From Rosa chinensis (lineage: Eukaryota; Streptophyta; Magnoliopsida; Rosales; Rosaceae), in the NCBI RefSeq assembly GCF_002994745.2, contig NC_037090.1:28936501-29000500 (forward strand): a stretch of 64,000 bases of DNA, written 5' to 3'. Numbering within the stretch: position 1 is the stretch's first letter; every line of letters begins with the position of its first letter. Below the pieces are notes generated by a model. That model ran no database searches, was not told where the DNA came from, and worked only from the letters and a program-made list of their open reading frames with translations. The position numbers were made by a program, and so were the translations under genes. This document shows positions 10,387 to 23,080 of this stretch, piece after piece.

Positions 10387-12640
10387 TCAATGGGAGTTCG
10401 GCATGGGCATGCCACATTTTCCGTGGGGCGACCTTGCAAGGCGAAGCCCCTTCTCTTCAGAGAGTAGTTTTGCAAACCTGCAAATTAATAGTCAAAACTT
10501 TCTGTCAATATATTGTTATACATATTATTTAATGGATTATCAAAGAATATAATACCATAGATATCAGAGAAACAGCCAATATATATTGGTAACATATGTA
10601 GTTGCATACCTTATAAGAGCCTCTTCGTTGGTCTCATGATTGGAAGCCTCAAATCTGCCATTCTCCAAATTAACCCTAGACACTGGTTTCTTCAATAGGC
10701 CTTCTCCAACTCCTAGGAGATCGTTCAAATTTTTCTTTGTGGCTACATCCACCGAAGATACTTGTCCACTTAGCGTATCATCCTGCAGTTTCATTTCCAT
10801 TAATCAATTAAATTTGTATCTGTCAAAAAATTTGTACGATTAACGTGGCTATCTGGAAAAATAAAGTTACATAGTAATAATTATAAGTACCTGAATTCGA
10901 AGATAATTTCTCTCTGAGTGAAGGGCTTGGAAGACTTCAGAAAGGTGAAGATCGACCATATCGGCACTTGCATGACTAAAAATGTTAATGATTGGAGTGG
11001 AACCACCGCTGGTTAACCAATTCAAGATACCCCATTTAGCTGCGCTCGGCGCATTGTACTTCAATTCAATTTTTGGTGAGCCGGTTCCTAATGATATAAC
11101 CAAAAACCTTCCATAGTCCATGGGTTTTATAGGGAAAAAATCGGAGCTCCCCTTGATTATTTCCTTTGTAACTTCACCAATAGCAACTAGAGTCTGAAAC
11201 AAAAGTAAAACTATGAATTTAGGGTATATGTTTCTTGATTATCAATCTTTGATATGAAGTACATATATAATGTACGTACCGGATTATTTGCAGCTACACC
11301 ACCATCTATAAGGTTGAATTCTCTTACTTTGCCTTCCGCGTCCTTGGTTTTAAAATAATGAGCTGGAAGATAAGTTGGTGCTGCTGAGGTTGCGATGCTT
11401 ATGTCTGAAAGCAAAGCATCAAAGGATGGCTTCTTTTTCACCTGATGATATCCCAATAAAAGCAACCATATATGTTAGATCTACTTACTCCAGCTATAAG
11501 TATATAATAATATATACCATCACATGCTATAAGTGGATTATTAATTTTAGACAGAAGAAATGATAAATGTGCACCTCAAAGCTGGAAAAGATTGTTGTCT
11601 GGAGATTCTTTATATCAAACGCAGGAATGACAACATTAGTCAATGTCTGATGCAGTTTCTTGTCACCAAGTTTTTCCCTAATCAAGCTATGTAGATACTT
11701 CCCATCGTATTTTGGTCCTACTAGAGATTTGATGATGTTTATAAGACGAGGAAATAGCCACCATCTGTCGAGGGTTTAAGAAATTCAGATATTAATTAAG
11801 TAATTACTTGGAAGCATCCAAAGGTAGTAAATGATAGCTAGGTTAAAAGCAAATTGAGTTAACTAATATGTAAGCATTACGTACGTCTTCTGGGGGAAGA
11901 TTTTGGGGCTATGAGTAAGGTAGAAGTTCTTTATATCTTTAGCAGCAAACATCGGTCTGTTATTCTCATCTGGGGTTGTAAGCATGGCAGTCACAAGACC
12001 TCCTGTGCTTGTCCCTGAAATCACATCAAAGTAGTCGGCGAGTCTTACATCTTCCCCATCCAGCTTCTGCAAGTTGATTAATGACTTTATTAATTACTAG
12101 ATGGTATAATATATTAACCAATATAAATGACATATATAAGAAGGCTGTTGGACATTAAAAAAATACAATATTTCTATAATTAGTTTGCTCTACAAGCACT
12201 GGCGCAGCTTATGCAACATGATCAAATGTTAGATTTATTGGTTGATCAACCTAGGAGAAATGCACGAGCCGGACCGCGCATTTTGATCACTTTGTATTTG
12301 ACAGTTGATATGTACTTATAGCACTCAACTACTGCATATATATCAATTGATATATCTGTATTGTGCGCCAGTGTGATTACTACTCTAGCATTACTCATAT
12401 CGGACATGTACATGTTGGACAATGAATACGATAAATACTATAACTTGCAAATGCAAATGCATAACCCTAGTTTGGTACAAAATTGATCTAGCGTTCATAT
12501 GCTACCTGAAGCTCGGATTCAAGAAAAGCAAGGATTGTTCCTGGGATAAGCGCTCTTATTCCACCTCCATCAATGCTTAGAACAGTGATTAGGTTTCCAT
12601 AAGTTGGTGGCTGTAGTGGGATGCTTTCGGTTCTTTCCAT
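10387..12640 (-). CDS. Patatin-like phospholipase (acyl hydrolase), 411 aa, seven exons, intact
   Basis: Exons on the minus strand: 12640-12506, 12066-11885, 11764-11575, 11441-11280, 11193-10891, 10782-10610, 10477-10387. All junctions are GT/AG, total 1236 nt, phases consistent, stop TGA at 10389-10387. The start ATG at 12640 opens [10 protein letters not shown]. Patatin hallmarks are present: oxyanion loop DGGGIR (residues 24-29), nucleophile elbow GTSTGG with catalytic Ser65, [12 protein letters not shown], and the catalytic Asp215 in DGGVAANNP. Family members release fatty acids from membrane phospho- and galactolipids and act in defence, auxin and phosphate responses. No signal peptide is evident, so it is likely cytosolic or membrane-associated. 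A TATA box (TCTATAAATA) lies at about 12789-12799 on the minus strand. Its closest relative here is the broken copy at 21392-23784. Confidence 0.93.
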
Positions 12641-14176
12641 AAGACTGATTGAGAAATTCTGTGCTGCAGCTATATATGTGAGAGATCAAAAGATAACGAG
12701 ATGGTTGATCTGATGAACTTTTGGAGAAGAGGCTTTAGGAAAATAGCTCAAGTTCCTTGGTGAATTCCTATTTGAGAGATCAAGTATGGTATTTATAGAC
12801 TCCTTCTAAACACATATACCTAGAATCAACCAAGTCATTGAATCAAGTTGCGCGCCCCAAAGTGTTTGAATAACTGGAATGTCAATAGATGAACGCGATT
12901 CAAAAAATTGACCCGGGTCTGTACAACTTCTTGGACATGGTTCAAGTTGGACTGCATGCACGTATAAGCGTATATAATTATTAGAAAGTTCATATCTAGT
13001 CCATCATGCCTTCTTTGCTACAGCAAAAACGTACATTGTTCCCCTATATTATGGACCACAAATGCATCTGTGAGAATTGCAGAATAGTAGGTGAGACTCT
13101 ATGAGAATTGTAGGTAAGACTGATTAGCTGAAGCATCGATCGAAGGCTAGCAAGAAGGAGACAATTGAGTTAGGCCTAATCTCTGCTCTTAAAATTGCCT
13201 AACTCTAAAGTAAAATCTTTACCAAGAAGCCAATGCCTTGGATTGTTAATTAGTTTCAAGTTATCTTTTTGTAGCCAACATACAGTGAAGGCAATAATTG
13301 TGAGATTGATGCTGCACTAATTCAAGGAGATCATACTAAATCATCAAGTTAAAGCGGAATAAATTAATTTGATTCGTATAAGGCGGCGAGGATGATCGAT
13401 CAACGATGGCATAGAGGCTCGGAAAGGTCAATATATAGGATAACTTGCCAAAGTAATTGATCAAGACATAAAAACAAGGACTTCCACGAAACTGAAAAAA
13501 AATTGTTGGTCAACCATTAATCCTCCATTAATATGCCTGTGTACTCTAATCTGAATTGATGATGACAGAAATGGTGAGATGGTAGATCCAGGAAGTGTTC
13601 ATGATTTAATCATATTCTATTGCCACATTTTTCTCATGTTCCTTGATTTAGTGTTGAATTTGTCGTCTGTTTGTTATCGTGAACTTCAAATACACTGTAA
13701 TCATTTTGGATGTCATCAAGACATTATCTTCAGAGTTACAGATGATAAACTGAAATTAACCATATATTGATTTTGTAAGAAAATGAATAACTCAAAAAGC
13801 TCAGCTGTAATCAAAATCAACCACAGGACGTCACGAGTATTGAAGAACAGACACTACAGAGGCTTAATCAGCAAGCTGAAACTAATCCTCCAGCTCGATC
13901 AGCTCTTGAGTGTTAACATTAATTAATAATATATCAATGTCCTTCTGTTATGCCTAATGACAACTGTTCTTTCTCCATCAACTCTCAAAATATATTCAAG
14001 CTTTTGTCCTTGTCATACTTTGCTGAGTTTGCTGATTACTTCAAGATACTACATAGATATGTGATCTAATTCAAAGAATTGTCCGATCCTCACAAGCATT
14101 TCTTACTGTAAAGTCTTCAATCCGAATTTACCTGCATGTTCATGATCAGAACAAGAACCCTAGCTAGCCAGCTCTA
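12641..14176. other. Patatin promoter and intergenic DNA
   Basis: The first 160 bp holds the leader and TATA box of the minus-strand patatin gene. The rest is AT-rich without a gene I can support. The ORF at 13579-13770 has no motif. Confidence 0.5.
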
Positions 14177-14535
14177 TGTGTGTGTAATTAGTTTTATCAA
14201 TGAATTTTAATAATGATAAAAATATATAATCTGATCGATCGAGGTTCAAATAATTAATCATCCTCCATGCTCCATAAAGGGATTTTTTTTTAATTATTTT
14301 TTTTTTTTGGGGAAAATGATATGCAAAGATGCAAAAAGGTCATAGGGCATGAGTCGATCTAAAAGGTTTTTATTATATATGTGTTGAGTTCGTTTTGCCA
14401 TTTTGCAAGTATACTACTGATTCTGCCTAGAAAAGATGCATATCGATCCATGAAAATTTTGGGTTTATTCCAAATGATAGAATAGTGGCGTAGCCCGAAT
14501 TTGTAATAAGAGGAGTCAAAAATATAATTTCAACA
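14177..14535. repeat. Direct repeat, left copy (partner at 15462-15872)
   Basis: It shares long blocks with the right copy: GTGTGTGTAATTAGTTT, AATCTGATCGATCGAGGTTC, GTCGATCTAAAAGGTTTTTA and GGTGGCGTAGCCCGAATTT-like sequence. The two copies flank a LINE fragment. They differ by indels in T-rich runs and one insertion near 15737. Confidence 0.85.
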
Positions 14536-15460
14536 CCAAATCCCACATGAGCAGCGAAACGAAGTCCATGAAGCAAAGCAAGAGCCTCAACTGATCTTGG
14601 AGATAAATAACCAATCTGGGGGACTGCCATGGCCCCTTTTAAGACTCCAAAATGGTCCCTGAACACCACCCCCAAAGCACAAATACCATTACTTGGATCC
14701 AATGCACGATCGAAATTCATCTTCAAATTCCCCAATTAATTGTGGTGGGCTCCAAACTACTGGTAGTTGCTGCGTCACTATCTTCTGGTCCCTTTTAACT
14801 TGACATGCTATGAATTCATGCATTCTGCCACTCCCCAGCACTATGAAAAAAATCCACCGGTTTAATACTTTTTTCCCCATGCCTACAGAGATTTCTATTC
14901 CTCCACAGCCACCATGCCAAAAAACTAAACTTTTCTAAGTCATCCCCCACTGCAATAGTACTGACATGTAAAAACAAATCATGAAAAGATGGTTCCCTCC
15001 ATGTTTTGCACCCGTCACTTAGAAAAGACAGCTTCCACACTTTTTTTGCAAGAGGACAATCCCATAAAATATGAATAACTGATTCAATTGGATTACCACA
15101 TTGCCAACAAGAAGACTCAGTCATTATTTTCCTTCTTACCGAGTTCTGCGCACAAGGAACAAAGTTGTTGATAGTTCTCCACAGGAAAACCTTCACCTTA
15201 TGCGGTGCTTTCAGACTCCAGACCTTACGCCTAGCCTCCATATTTGAACCATAACTTGAACTGGTAGTAGCAACTTTTCTCTCTTGCGGGTTTCTAGCTA
15301 CCCAATAACCGGATTTGACACTGAACACACCATTCTTGGTATTATGCCAGACAAGCTTATCCGGCGTAGACCGCAGTCCCAAAGGCATACTTAAAATTAC
15401 CTCAGATTCATGGGGCAGAAAAATTTCTCTAATGAGAGGCAGTACATTCCAAGCTCAGAA
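14400..15460 (-). pseudogene. LINE fragment: zinc-binding RT tail and RNase H-like domain
   Basis: Reading leftward, the segment 15388-14816 contains WSLKAPHKVKVFLWR, CWQCGNPIESVIHILWDCP and FLAWWLWRNRN, the zf-RVT region of plant LINE polyproteins. After a frameshift, 14735-14427 contains MNFDRALDPSNGICALGVVFRDHFG and EALALLHGLRFA, the RNase H-like (RVT_3) tail. The upstream endonuclease and RT core are absent and no A-tail is visible on the left. It is wedged between two approximately 360-410-bp direct repeats instead of a normal short target duplication. Confidence 0.8.
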
Positions 15461-15461
15461 T

Positions 15462-15872
15462 CTGTGTGTGTGTAATTAGTTTGATCAATAAATTTTAATA
15501 ATTATAAAAATATATAATCTGATCGATCGAGGTTCAAATAATTAATCATCCTCCATGCTCCATAAAGGGATTTTATTATTATTATTATTATTTTTTTTAT
15601 TTATTTATTATTTTTTAATGGGGAAAATGATATGCAAAGACGCAAAAAGGTCATAGGACATGCATGAGTCGATCTAAAAGGTTTTTATTATATATGTGTT
15701 GAGTTCTTTTTGCCATTTTGCAAGTATACTACTGTAAGTTCTATATATATTCTTCTGCCTAGAAAAGATGCATATCCATCCATGAAAATTTTGGGTTTAT
15801 TCCAAATGATCGAATGGTGGCGTAGCCCGAATTTTGTAATAAGAAGAGTCAAAAATATAATTTTAACAAGTT
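15462..15872. repeat. Direct repeat, right copy (partner at 14177-14535)
   Basis: Same sequence order as the left copy, with an ATT-repeat expansion near 15574-15617 and a small insertion near 15737-15752. No gene. Confidence 0.85.
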
Positions 15873-17435
15873 AGAGTTTACATTTAAGTGAAGCCTTATT
15901 TCCACTCCCAAGCATTTTTTTTAATTTCCGTTTATAGACAAAAACCCATTATTTGCTCATTCTTCATCGAATCATAGGGATCAAGAGCCTAACAATGATG
16001 GAATTTATATTATGTTTCTTCCTTACTTTCCCCCCTTTCTTCCGTTTCTTCCATTTCTTTCAGTTTCTTAGTAACAACGGGTGACGATATTCTGCCTAAA
16101 TAGTAGCTAGACATAGGTAATAAATAAGAGAATACTAAAGATTCGAGCCATAGAATTTCTCAATTCTGACACAAGGTACTTATTTGATCTAATAACTACA
16201 TTAGATCTAACAGAATTATTTTGCTGTAAGGAATTATAGTTGAAAAATCGAAAACTGGAAAGGGATTTTAGAATTTTTATGAAAATGGAATAATAGTTTA
16301 AACTAATCCCTACATCGTTACATTCCTTTAGGATTAGGAATAGGCGTAATCTTGTTATTAAATGTTTGTCAATTAGTTTTAGTGATTAAATATCCTTTTT
16401 ATTCTTTGTCAAGTGATAAAAAGCATTTGAATCGGTAGCACCCGATGAATCACATGACGGTGACATATTCCATTACGTGCATGATATCTACAAATCGATT
16501 TTTCAATATTTTCAATTTTCATACCAGTTTCAGCTCAAAATTTCCATTAATTTATTATGGTAAACCAGGGTAGGTGAAAACCTTGCTGAACAAGAAAGAG
16601 TACTTTGAGAAAGATTGAGAAATGACTTGTCGAAAATACTATTGATCGATGAAGTTTGCTAGCTAGCATTACAGATCTGTTCTCTTACATGCATGTCCAG
16701 CAAACTGAGGATGTAAAAATTGAAATGGTTGCAGCCCTATATTGCAACCTAGTTTCCATAATTCCATATATTCTTGCATATATGTCCTGCAAATTAGTCG
16801 TCTCAAGATTTCATAAGTTGCGAACATGTTGTAGCAGAAACATGGTATTTGTTAAAAATAAAGTGCAAATCGATCGATAGGTTCAATCCATCGATGTTCA
16901 CGTGATAAACAATAAGTAGCTTTGCCCTATTACGTACTTTGAACTAAAGGATTGGCGTGTTAAAGACACCATCAGCATCATTAATTATTTACTCAAAATT
17001 TTCTTTTGACGGAATATTAATTTCCAAGAAATTAAGCTTTGCCCTAAGGAAGTGGCCGGTGGTATTATTTAATATAATTAGTACTTTAGCAGATTCCGAC
17101 TTCAGATTAGCACTTGAGCAGATTCATGACTTCAGATTAGTACTTAAGCACCAGCCAGCTTTTCACTGAAATGAATAAAGTTCTATTTTCTCATAGACTT
17201 AGTGGTCTGTGACTCTCTGCCGTGGTCTATATATAGTAAAGAAACTTTCCCTTCCTAAACTTCTCAGTGAGTCTGAACCTAAAAAAGAAAGTTGTGAAAG
17301 AGCATACAGATTGACCAAAACCCATGAGAAGCACGAGTGGCATGCCTGTATGCTCAAAATAGTAAAGACAAAACCTGTTTTCTGGTTACAATAGTAAAGG
17401 AAAACTTTGCCAAAAAAAAAAAGATCTGCTCATTG
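15873..17435. other. Intergenic DNA, no gene seen
   Basis: AT-rich, with a pyrimidine-rich stretch near 16015-16070. The short plus-strand ORFs at 16656-17394 show no domain and no codon pattern I trust. Confidence 0.4.
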
Positions 17436-17439
17436 CGGT

Positions 17440-17811
17440 AGGATGAATGTGTTTCAGATCCAAAACCAATTGGCAATTAATGGATGGAGTAGCCCAAACT
17501 CTTATAAACCCACTAGCAAGGTCCAATTTTTCCCATGTGGGATGTATATATTCTCAACACGCCTCCGCACGTGTGGCGAATTTTCAAGCCATACACGTGG
17601 ACAACTTTGGGTGACGTGGAGCCTGTGTGGCCATTAGGCATGCACACGTGGGTAACCCACTCTGATACCATGATAAAGTAATCCGAGGTTCACATCCAAA
17701 ACCAATTGGCAATGGATGGAGTGGCCCAAACCCTTATAAACCCACTAGCAAGGTCCTATTTTTCTCATGTGGGGTGTATATATTCTCAACAGCATGCACA
17801 AACGCGCATGG
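17440..17811 (-). mobile_element. TRIM-like element (short LTRs, Met-tRNA primer site)
   Basis: Two direct repeats of about 110 bp (17449-17560 and about 17690-17811) share ATCCAAAACCAATTGGCAAT and TATATATTCTCAACA. Between them lies CTCTGATACCATG (about 17660-17672), the reverse complement of the common TGGTATCAGAG primer site, so the element points leftward. There is no coding capacity. Exact ends are uncertain. Confidence 0.6.
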
Positions 17812-17990
17812 TGCCTTGGAAATTCTGAAGTGTGAATTACGTTCTAATGCACTAATCCATATAGGAATGTGTTACCTGAGCTTGGCCGGAATATAGAAAA
17901 ACAATTAATAAAAAAAAACACACAACAGTAAAAGACTGAATTTGCTACACACAAAAAGAAAAATGAAAAACTAAGGGAACTCCTTAGAAA

Positions 17991-19396
17991 ATGCAAAGGG
18001 TATACGCACCAAAATATGATGGCAAGTATTTATACAAGCTTATCAAGGAAAAATTAGGAGACAGACGATTGAACCAGACATTGACCAATGTTGTGATCCC
18101 AACTTTTGATATAAGTTGCCTCCAACCAGCTATCTTCTCCACCTACGAGGTTTGTTTCGGTCTGCTCCTTATAAATTTCTTGTGTATATAATGTATATTT
18201 TAATTTGGTGCTCTTACTAATATATAATTCTTAATAATGAGAAAAAATTATATGTTGGTTTATTGTAGTTGAAAAGGAACAAGAAATTAGATCCGGCTCT
18301 ACTGTCGGATATATGCATCGATCGGAACTTCAGCAGCACCAACTTATCTTCCCTCGCATTATTTCAAAACAGCAACAAGAGAATTCCATCTCGTTGATGG
18401 GGGTGTCGCTGCTAAGAACCCGGTATTAACTAATTGATCATATCGTTGATCACTATTCAAGCAATAAGATTTATCATCAAAAATAAAAAGTCACTTGTTT
18501 TAATTGTACTTCTCAGGGTTTGACTGCTATTACCCAAGTGACAAAAGAAATCAAGAAGGGAAATTCTGACTTCTCTCCGGTTGAGGCAGCTGATCAGGGT
18601 AATAGGTTCCTCCTCATATCTTTGGGTACTGGTTCATCAGCAAAATCCAAGTACGATGCCAGAGTAGCAGCTAAATGGGGTATTATGCCATGGTTGATGC
18701 AGGCCAACTTTCAATGTCCATTGTTAGATGTACTCACTGAAGCAAGTAGTGACATGGTAGATTGCCACTTTTCTACCCTTTTCCAAGCTCTTTGGTCTGA
18801 CGATAACTACCTTCGAATTCAGGTACATATATATATATACATCGATCTAATCAATATAAATATATGACCTTTTAAATTGAATCATGTTTTAAACAATTGA
18901 TAAGGGAACAAACAATCTGATTATTTTGATTATTTGCTTAACTAATGTGATCACGTACAAGTGCTCCATGGCATCCAGTATAATATGCTTAAACTCTAAT
19001 GTGGGCAGGATGACCAATTGAGCACCGACTTGAATTCCATGGATAATGCTACGCCCGAAAACTTGAAAAAACTTGTAAAAGTGGGAGAGGCACTGTTAAA
19101 GAAACAAGCTTCAAAGTTGAATATAGCTACCGGCCTCCATGAGCCTGATGAACGTCATATTACTAATGAAGAGGCTCTCAGAAGGTACTTATTGATTACA
19201 AATTACTCTCTATACGTACTGGGATTTGTATCAAAGCATCATAAACACATATTCATTAATAGTACTATTGTTAATTAGTTATTTGTTTTCTTAATCATTC
19301 TGCATATGCAGGGTAGCGGCGGTTCTCTCCAAAGAGAAGAAGGAACGTGCAATCAGATCAGCAGCACCACAAGCAAACCCAGCATCTGCCAGCTGA
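17991..19396 (+). pseudogene. Patatin-like phospholipase, 5'-truncated and frameshifted copy
   Basis: Retained exons equivalent to 3-7: about 17991-18149, 18269-18422, 18517-18822, 19009-19184, 19312-19396 (TGA), with good splice borders. Exons 1 and 2 are missing, so the DGGGIR loop and the GTSTGG catalytic serine are absent. Exon 4 (154 nt) carries a 4-bp tandem duplication (ATCGATCG near 18318) that shifts frame before [12 protein letters not shown]. Without it the exon would be 150 nt and in phase. The DGGVAAKNP block survives at the DNA level. Sequence differs clearly from the two minus-strand copies, so this is an older paralogue. Confidence 0.9.
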
Positions 19397-19860
19397 TCGA
19401 TAAACTTGATACTCGATCTGTTGAAGAAAAATAAATGCCCATCATATATAGTGAGGGTGGAATATTGATGCTTAATACTAGAGTTTCGACTATCTTGTAA
19501 CTCAGTACGTGCGTACTGAGATTATGTTCTCAATAAATACCAATCTACTACCTTTGTTATTTGTGATGGAACTAGGTTGTTCTGCACTATAATTTTCCTT
19601 TTCTTCATGTGGAAGCTTCAAGTCTCATGAGTTTAATTAGAAACAAAACATCCCATCTATAATGGTACGTGACATAACATAAAAGCTAGCTTAATCGTTG
19701 TTGAGAGTCGAAGTATTTTCAAATTTAACATCTCCTATTCTCCAACTTTCTTCATCAGCAAAAACACCACGTGTCATAGATCTGGAGGTTCATTCAGTGG
19801 GTTGGTTAGAAGGCTTAGTTAATTTAAGAGTTCCTCGGTATTTCTTTTCTTTTTTTCTTT
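19397..19860. other. 3' flank of the truncated patatin copy
   Basis: An AATAAA (about 19531-19536) could be the old polyadenylation signal, about 135 bp past the stop. Nothing else is supported. Confidence 0.35.
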
Positions 19861-19863
19861 TAA

Positions 19864-20182
19864 GGTTTCACAACTAAAATCAATTGTCAATGGATGAAGT
19901 TAACCTAAATCCTTATAAACTTATAGATAAGGTCCCTATATTGTCATGTGGGAGTCATACTCTCAAAACACCCCCACACATATAACAAATTTTCATATAT
20001 CGGGCGACGTGAAGCTCGTGAGGCCGCAAGGCATATGTGGTAAAGAATTTGGGATAACCCGCTCTGGTAGTAATCTAGGTTTACCAACCACAACCAATTG
20101 GCAATGGAAGAAGTTAACTCGAATTCATATAAATTCATAGGCAATGTCTCAACCTTTCCCTATAGGATTCATACTCTCAACA
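19864..20182 (-). mobile_element. TRIM-like element, second copy of the 17440 family
   Basis: Direct repeats about 19864-19970 and 20084-20182 share the CCTTATAAAC/ATTCATAAATT-type centre and end in TCTCAACA. The internal part contains CCCGCTCTGGTAGTAATC, a decayed version of the primer site in the copy at 17440-17811. It has no coding capacity and is more diverged than the first copy. Confidence 0.5.
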
Positions 20183-20214
20183 TTGAATTATCCAAAATTA
20201 ATACTATAACGAGT

Positions 20215-21092
20215 TTAAGGACGAGTTTGGTGTAGCTGTGATTCTAGAAAAAGCGACTTATGCTGTGTTGTTAGAATAATCAGCTTTGAACTTAAGTTGT
20301 TGAGTGTTTGATGAGATAGAGGGAATAGAGGAACTTATGAGCAGATGAGTCTTTTGGTATTTAAAAAAAATCCAATTGCTGCTTCTATTGGCAGCTGCTT
20401 CTAAAAGTATGGTTTTGCCAACTTCTATAATCTGCATTGAAAGTTGTGAACTTGAGAAATAAGCTGCAGTTTCTTACTTCACCAAACGCATCTGTTAAAC
20501 TGCGACAAGCGTGGCCCGTAGCCTACCATTATACCGATACTGTCCCAACTTAACCACCCATTAGGTGTTGGGTTTTAATCACAAAATGCCTCGGTACAAT
20601 TGGGTAAGAGCCACCCACTTATAAGTTATATTTTATATGTCACTTTTCCAATGTGGGATATTTCTTCTCCAACACGCCCTCTCACGTGTAACCTAACTCT
20701 AGGTGTGCACGTGAAATTAATTAATCTAATTCCCACATTGGAAATTGAGACATAAGTCTCATATCGGAGACTTGGTCAATACAATCCAAGGCCCACATTG
20801 GACACTTGGTAATAATCCAATCGGAATATTTTGATGGCCCGCTCTGATACCATGTTAAACAACGACAAGCGTGCCCCGTTGCCTACCATTGTACCGATAC
20901 TGTCCCAACTTAACCACCCATTAGGTGTTGGGTTTTAATCATAAAAGACCTCGGTACAATTGGGTAAGAGTCACCCACTTATAAGTTATATTTTATTTGT
21001 CACTTTTCCAATATATGATGTTTCCTCTCCAACAACTTCAACCAACTTAACTTAATAAAAAAGATTACCAGCGGGGCCAAACTGGGCCTAAG
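20215..21092. mobile_element. MITE-like element split by a TRIM
   Basis: Imperfect inverted ends TTAAGGACGAGTTTGGTGTA and, at the right, CCAAACTGGGCCTAAGG resemble TIRs of non-autonomous DNA transposons. The flanks both contain ATTCATACTCTCAACA (20167 and 21094), so the surrounding TRIM edge is also duplicated. The central 540 bp is the TRIM described separately. Confidence 0.4.
20493..21034 (-). mobile_element. TRIM element with about 180-bp LTRs
   Basis: LTRs 20493-20672 and about 20853-21034 begin TGTTAAAC and end TCTCCAACA on the plus strand. They share GTACCGATACTGTCCCAACT and CCATTAGGTGTTGGGTTTTA. GCTCTGATACCA directly precedes the right LTR, the reverse complement of TGGTATCAGAGC, so the right LTR is the 5' LTR and the element runs leftward. 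There is no ORF. I could not see a clean 5-bp target duplication. Confidence 0.8.
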
Positions 21093-21562
21093 GATTCATA
21101 CTCTCAACATAAAGAATTAACGAGTTCATCTTACTTTCTTATATATGAATCATCTCAATTATTGTGTTTAAAGATCGCTCAAATGCCGGAGAAAAGCTAA
21201 AAGGTTTTATTGACGGACACAAACCAGAATTAATAGAAAGCTTGATCTGTTACATTGATGATATCCGGCCACCTGGGTTTTATTCGATCATAAATAACAT
21301 TATAAAAAGAATCAAGTGCGGTGGTTGATGATCATGTGGATACGTTGAGATTACAACTTGCAAATTGTTTTATTACTTCAAACAATGTGTGCTAAAATAG
21401 AGAACCATATGCCAAGACTTTCTCATGGAACTTTGCAACATACATATCAGTGAGACTTTGCAATATGTCCATGGGGATCGGAGACCTTGCAAGGCGAAGC
21501 CACTTCTCTTCGGACAGCAATTTTGCAAACCTACATATTAATATCAGTTATAAATTTCTATT

Positions 21563-22177
21563 TTTTTTTATAAATTAAATAGAGGATTAGGCGATATTAG
21601 TTCCTCTGCGACAGCCGATTTAGGGTGATTGGCACCCACCCACAATCTCGAAAGAAAGGGGCCATCGCAACCGGGAACCCACCGCCCGTCCCTCTATTTT
21701 ATTTTATTAAAAAAGGAAAAGAAAACACAAGAAGAGAGGGGGGAAAGAGCCAAAACCTCTTTGAAAACAAAATGAAATAAAGTACTCAAAGTGAGCACTG
21801 AGCTAAAATAGTTACAAACTGATGAATAGAGCAACCATGCAGCAGAAACCACCTTTGCATGAAAACTATCAGGCACTTCAGAATTAGCTAATACAGAATG
21901 CCCCTCATGATCCACCCCATAGTTAGCAAAGCAGTCTGCCACTTTATTCCCTTCTCGAAAAATATGTGAAAACCGAATCTGCATAGAGGAGAGAATGGTG
22001 CAACAATAAGGGTTTAACCTTGCAGATTGTGAACAAAGGCAGCTGAAGCACAAGGAGGGCAAGAGTCCCACCAATAATGCCCCTCATGATTCACCCCATA
22101 GTTAGCTAAGCAGTTAGCCACTTGATTCCCTTCTCGATAAATATGTAAAAACCGAATCTGCATAAATATGTGACCCG
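21563..22177 (-). mobile_element. 5'-truncated LINE in the last intron of the broken patatin copy
   Basis: A perfect 17-bp target duplication, AGTTATAAATTTCTATT, lies at 21546-21562 and 22178-22194. A T-run at the left edge is the reverse-oriented A tail. The ORF (22074-21694) keeps an RNase H end: SHIFREGNKVADCFANYG. A segment of about 90 bp is tandemly repeated (about 21898-21985 and 22079-22165). No RT domain remains. Confidence 0.85.
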
Positions 22178-23080
22178 AGTTATAAATTTCTATTAGCTAA
22201 GGTTACATATTTTACCATTCTATATATTGAAACCTGTTGATCAGCAATTAGGGTTTTCAAACATGTTATGTACGTAGTTACCTTATAAGAGCCTCTTTAT
22301 TAGTCTCATGATTACAAGCTTCGAATCTGCCTGTCTCTAAATTAACCCTTGAAACTGGTTGTCTCAATAGTCCTTCACCAACTTTGAGAAGATGGTCCAG
22401 ATTCTTCTCTGTTGCTACATCTACTGAAGATACTTCGCCACTTAGTGTGTGATCCTGCGTTTGTTTATTTCCATCCCATGTGTACGTCAATTAAACATCA
22501 ACTCAACTCCAATTTATAATATATAAAAGCATATACCTGAATTCGAAGATAGTTTTTCTCCGAGTGAAGGGCTTTGAACACCACAGAAAGATGCAAATCG
22601 ACCATAGCGGCACTTGCTTGACTGAAAGCATTGATCAATGGGGTGGAACCACCGCTCGTTAACCAATTCCACACACCCCACTTGGAGGCAACATGAGCAT
22701 TGTATTTCAGTTCAGCTTTCGATGAGTCAGTTCCTAAGGATATCACCAGAAATCGTCCATAGTCCATTGGTTTTATAGGAAAGAAGTCTGAACTCCCCTT
22801 AATTATTTCCTTTGTCACTTCACCAATAGCAATCAAAGTCTGCAAGGGCAAAAATACAATCGGTTTGTTTTTCTAATGGTTTATATTGGCTATGTGATAA
22901 TATGAGTATTGAACATACCGGATTATTTGCTGCCAATCCACCATCTATCAGGTGAAATTCTCTAACTTTTCCTTTTAGGCCGTTGGTTTCAAAATAATGA
23001 GCTGGAAGATAAGTTGGTGCCGCTGAGGTTGCAATACATATGTCCAAGAGTAGGGCATCAAAGGAAGGCTTATTTTTCAC

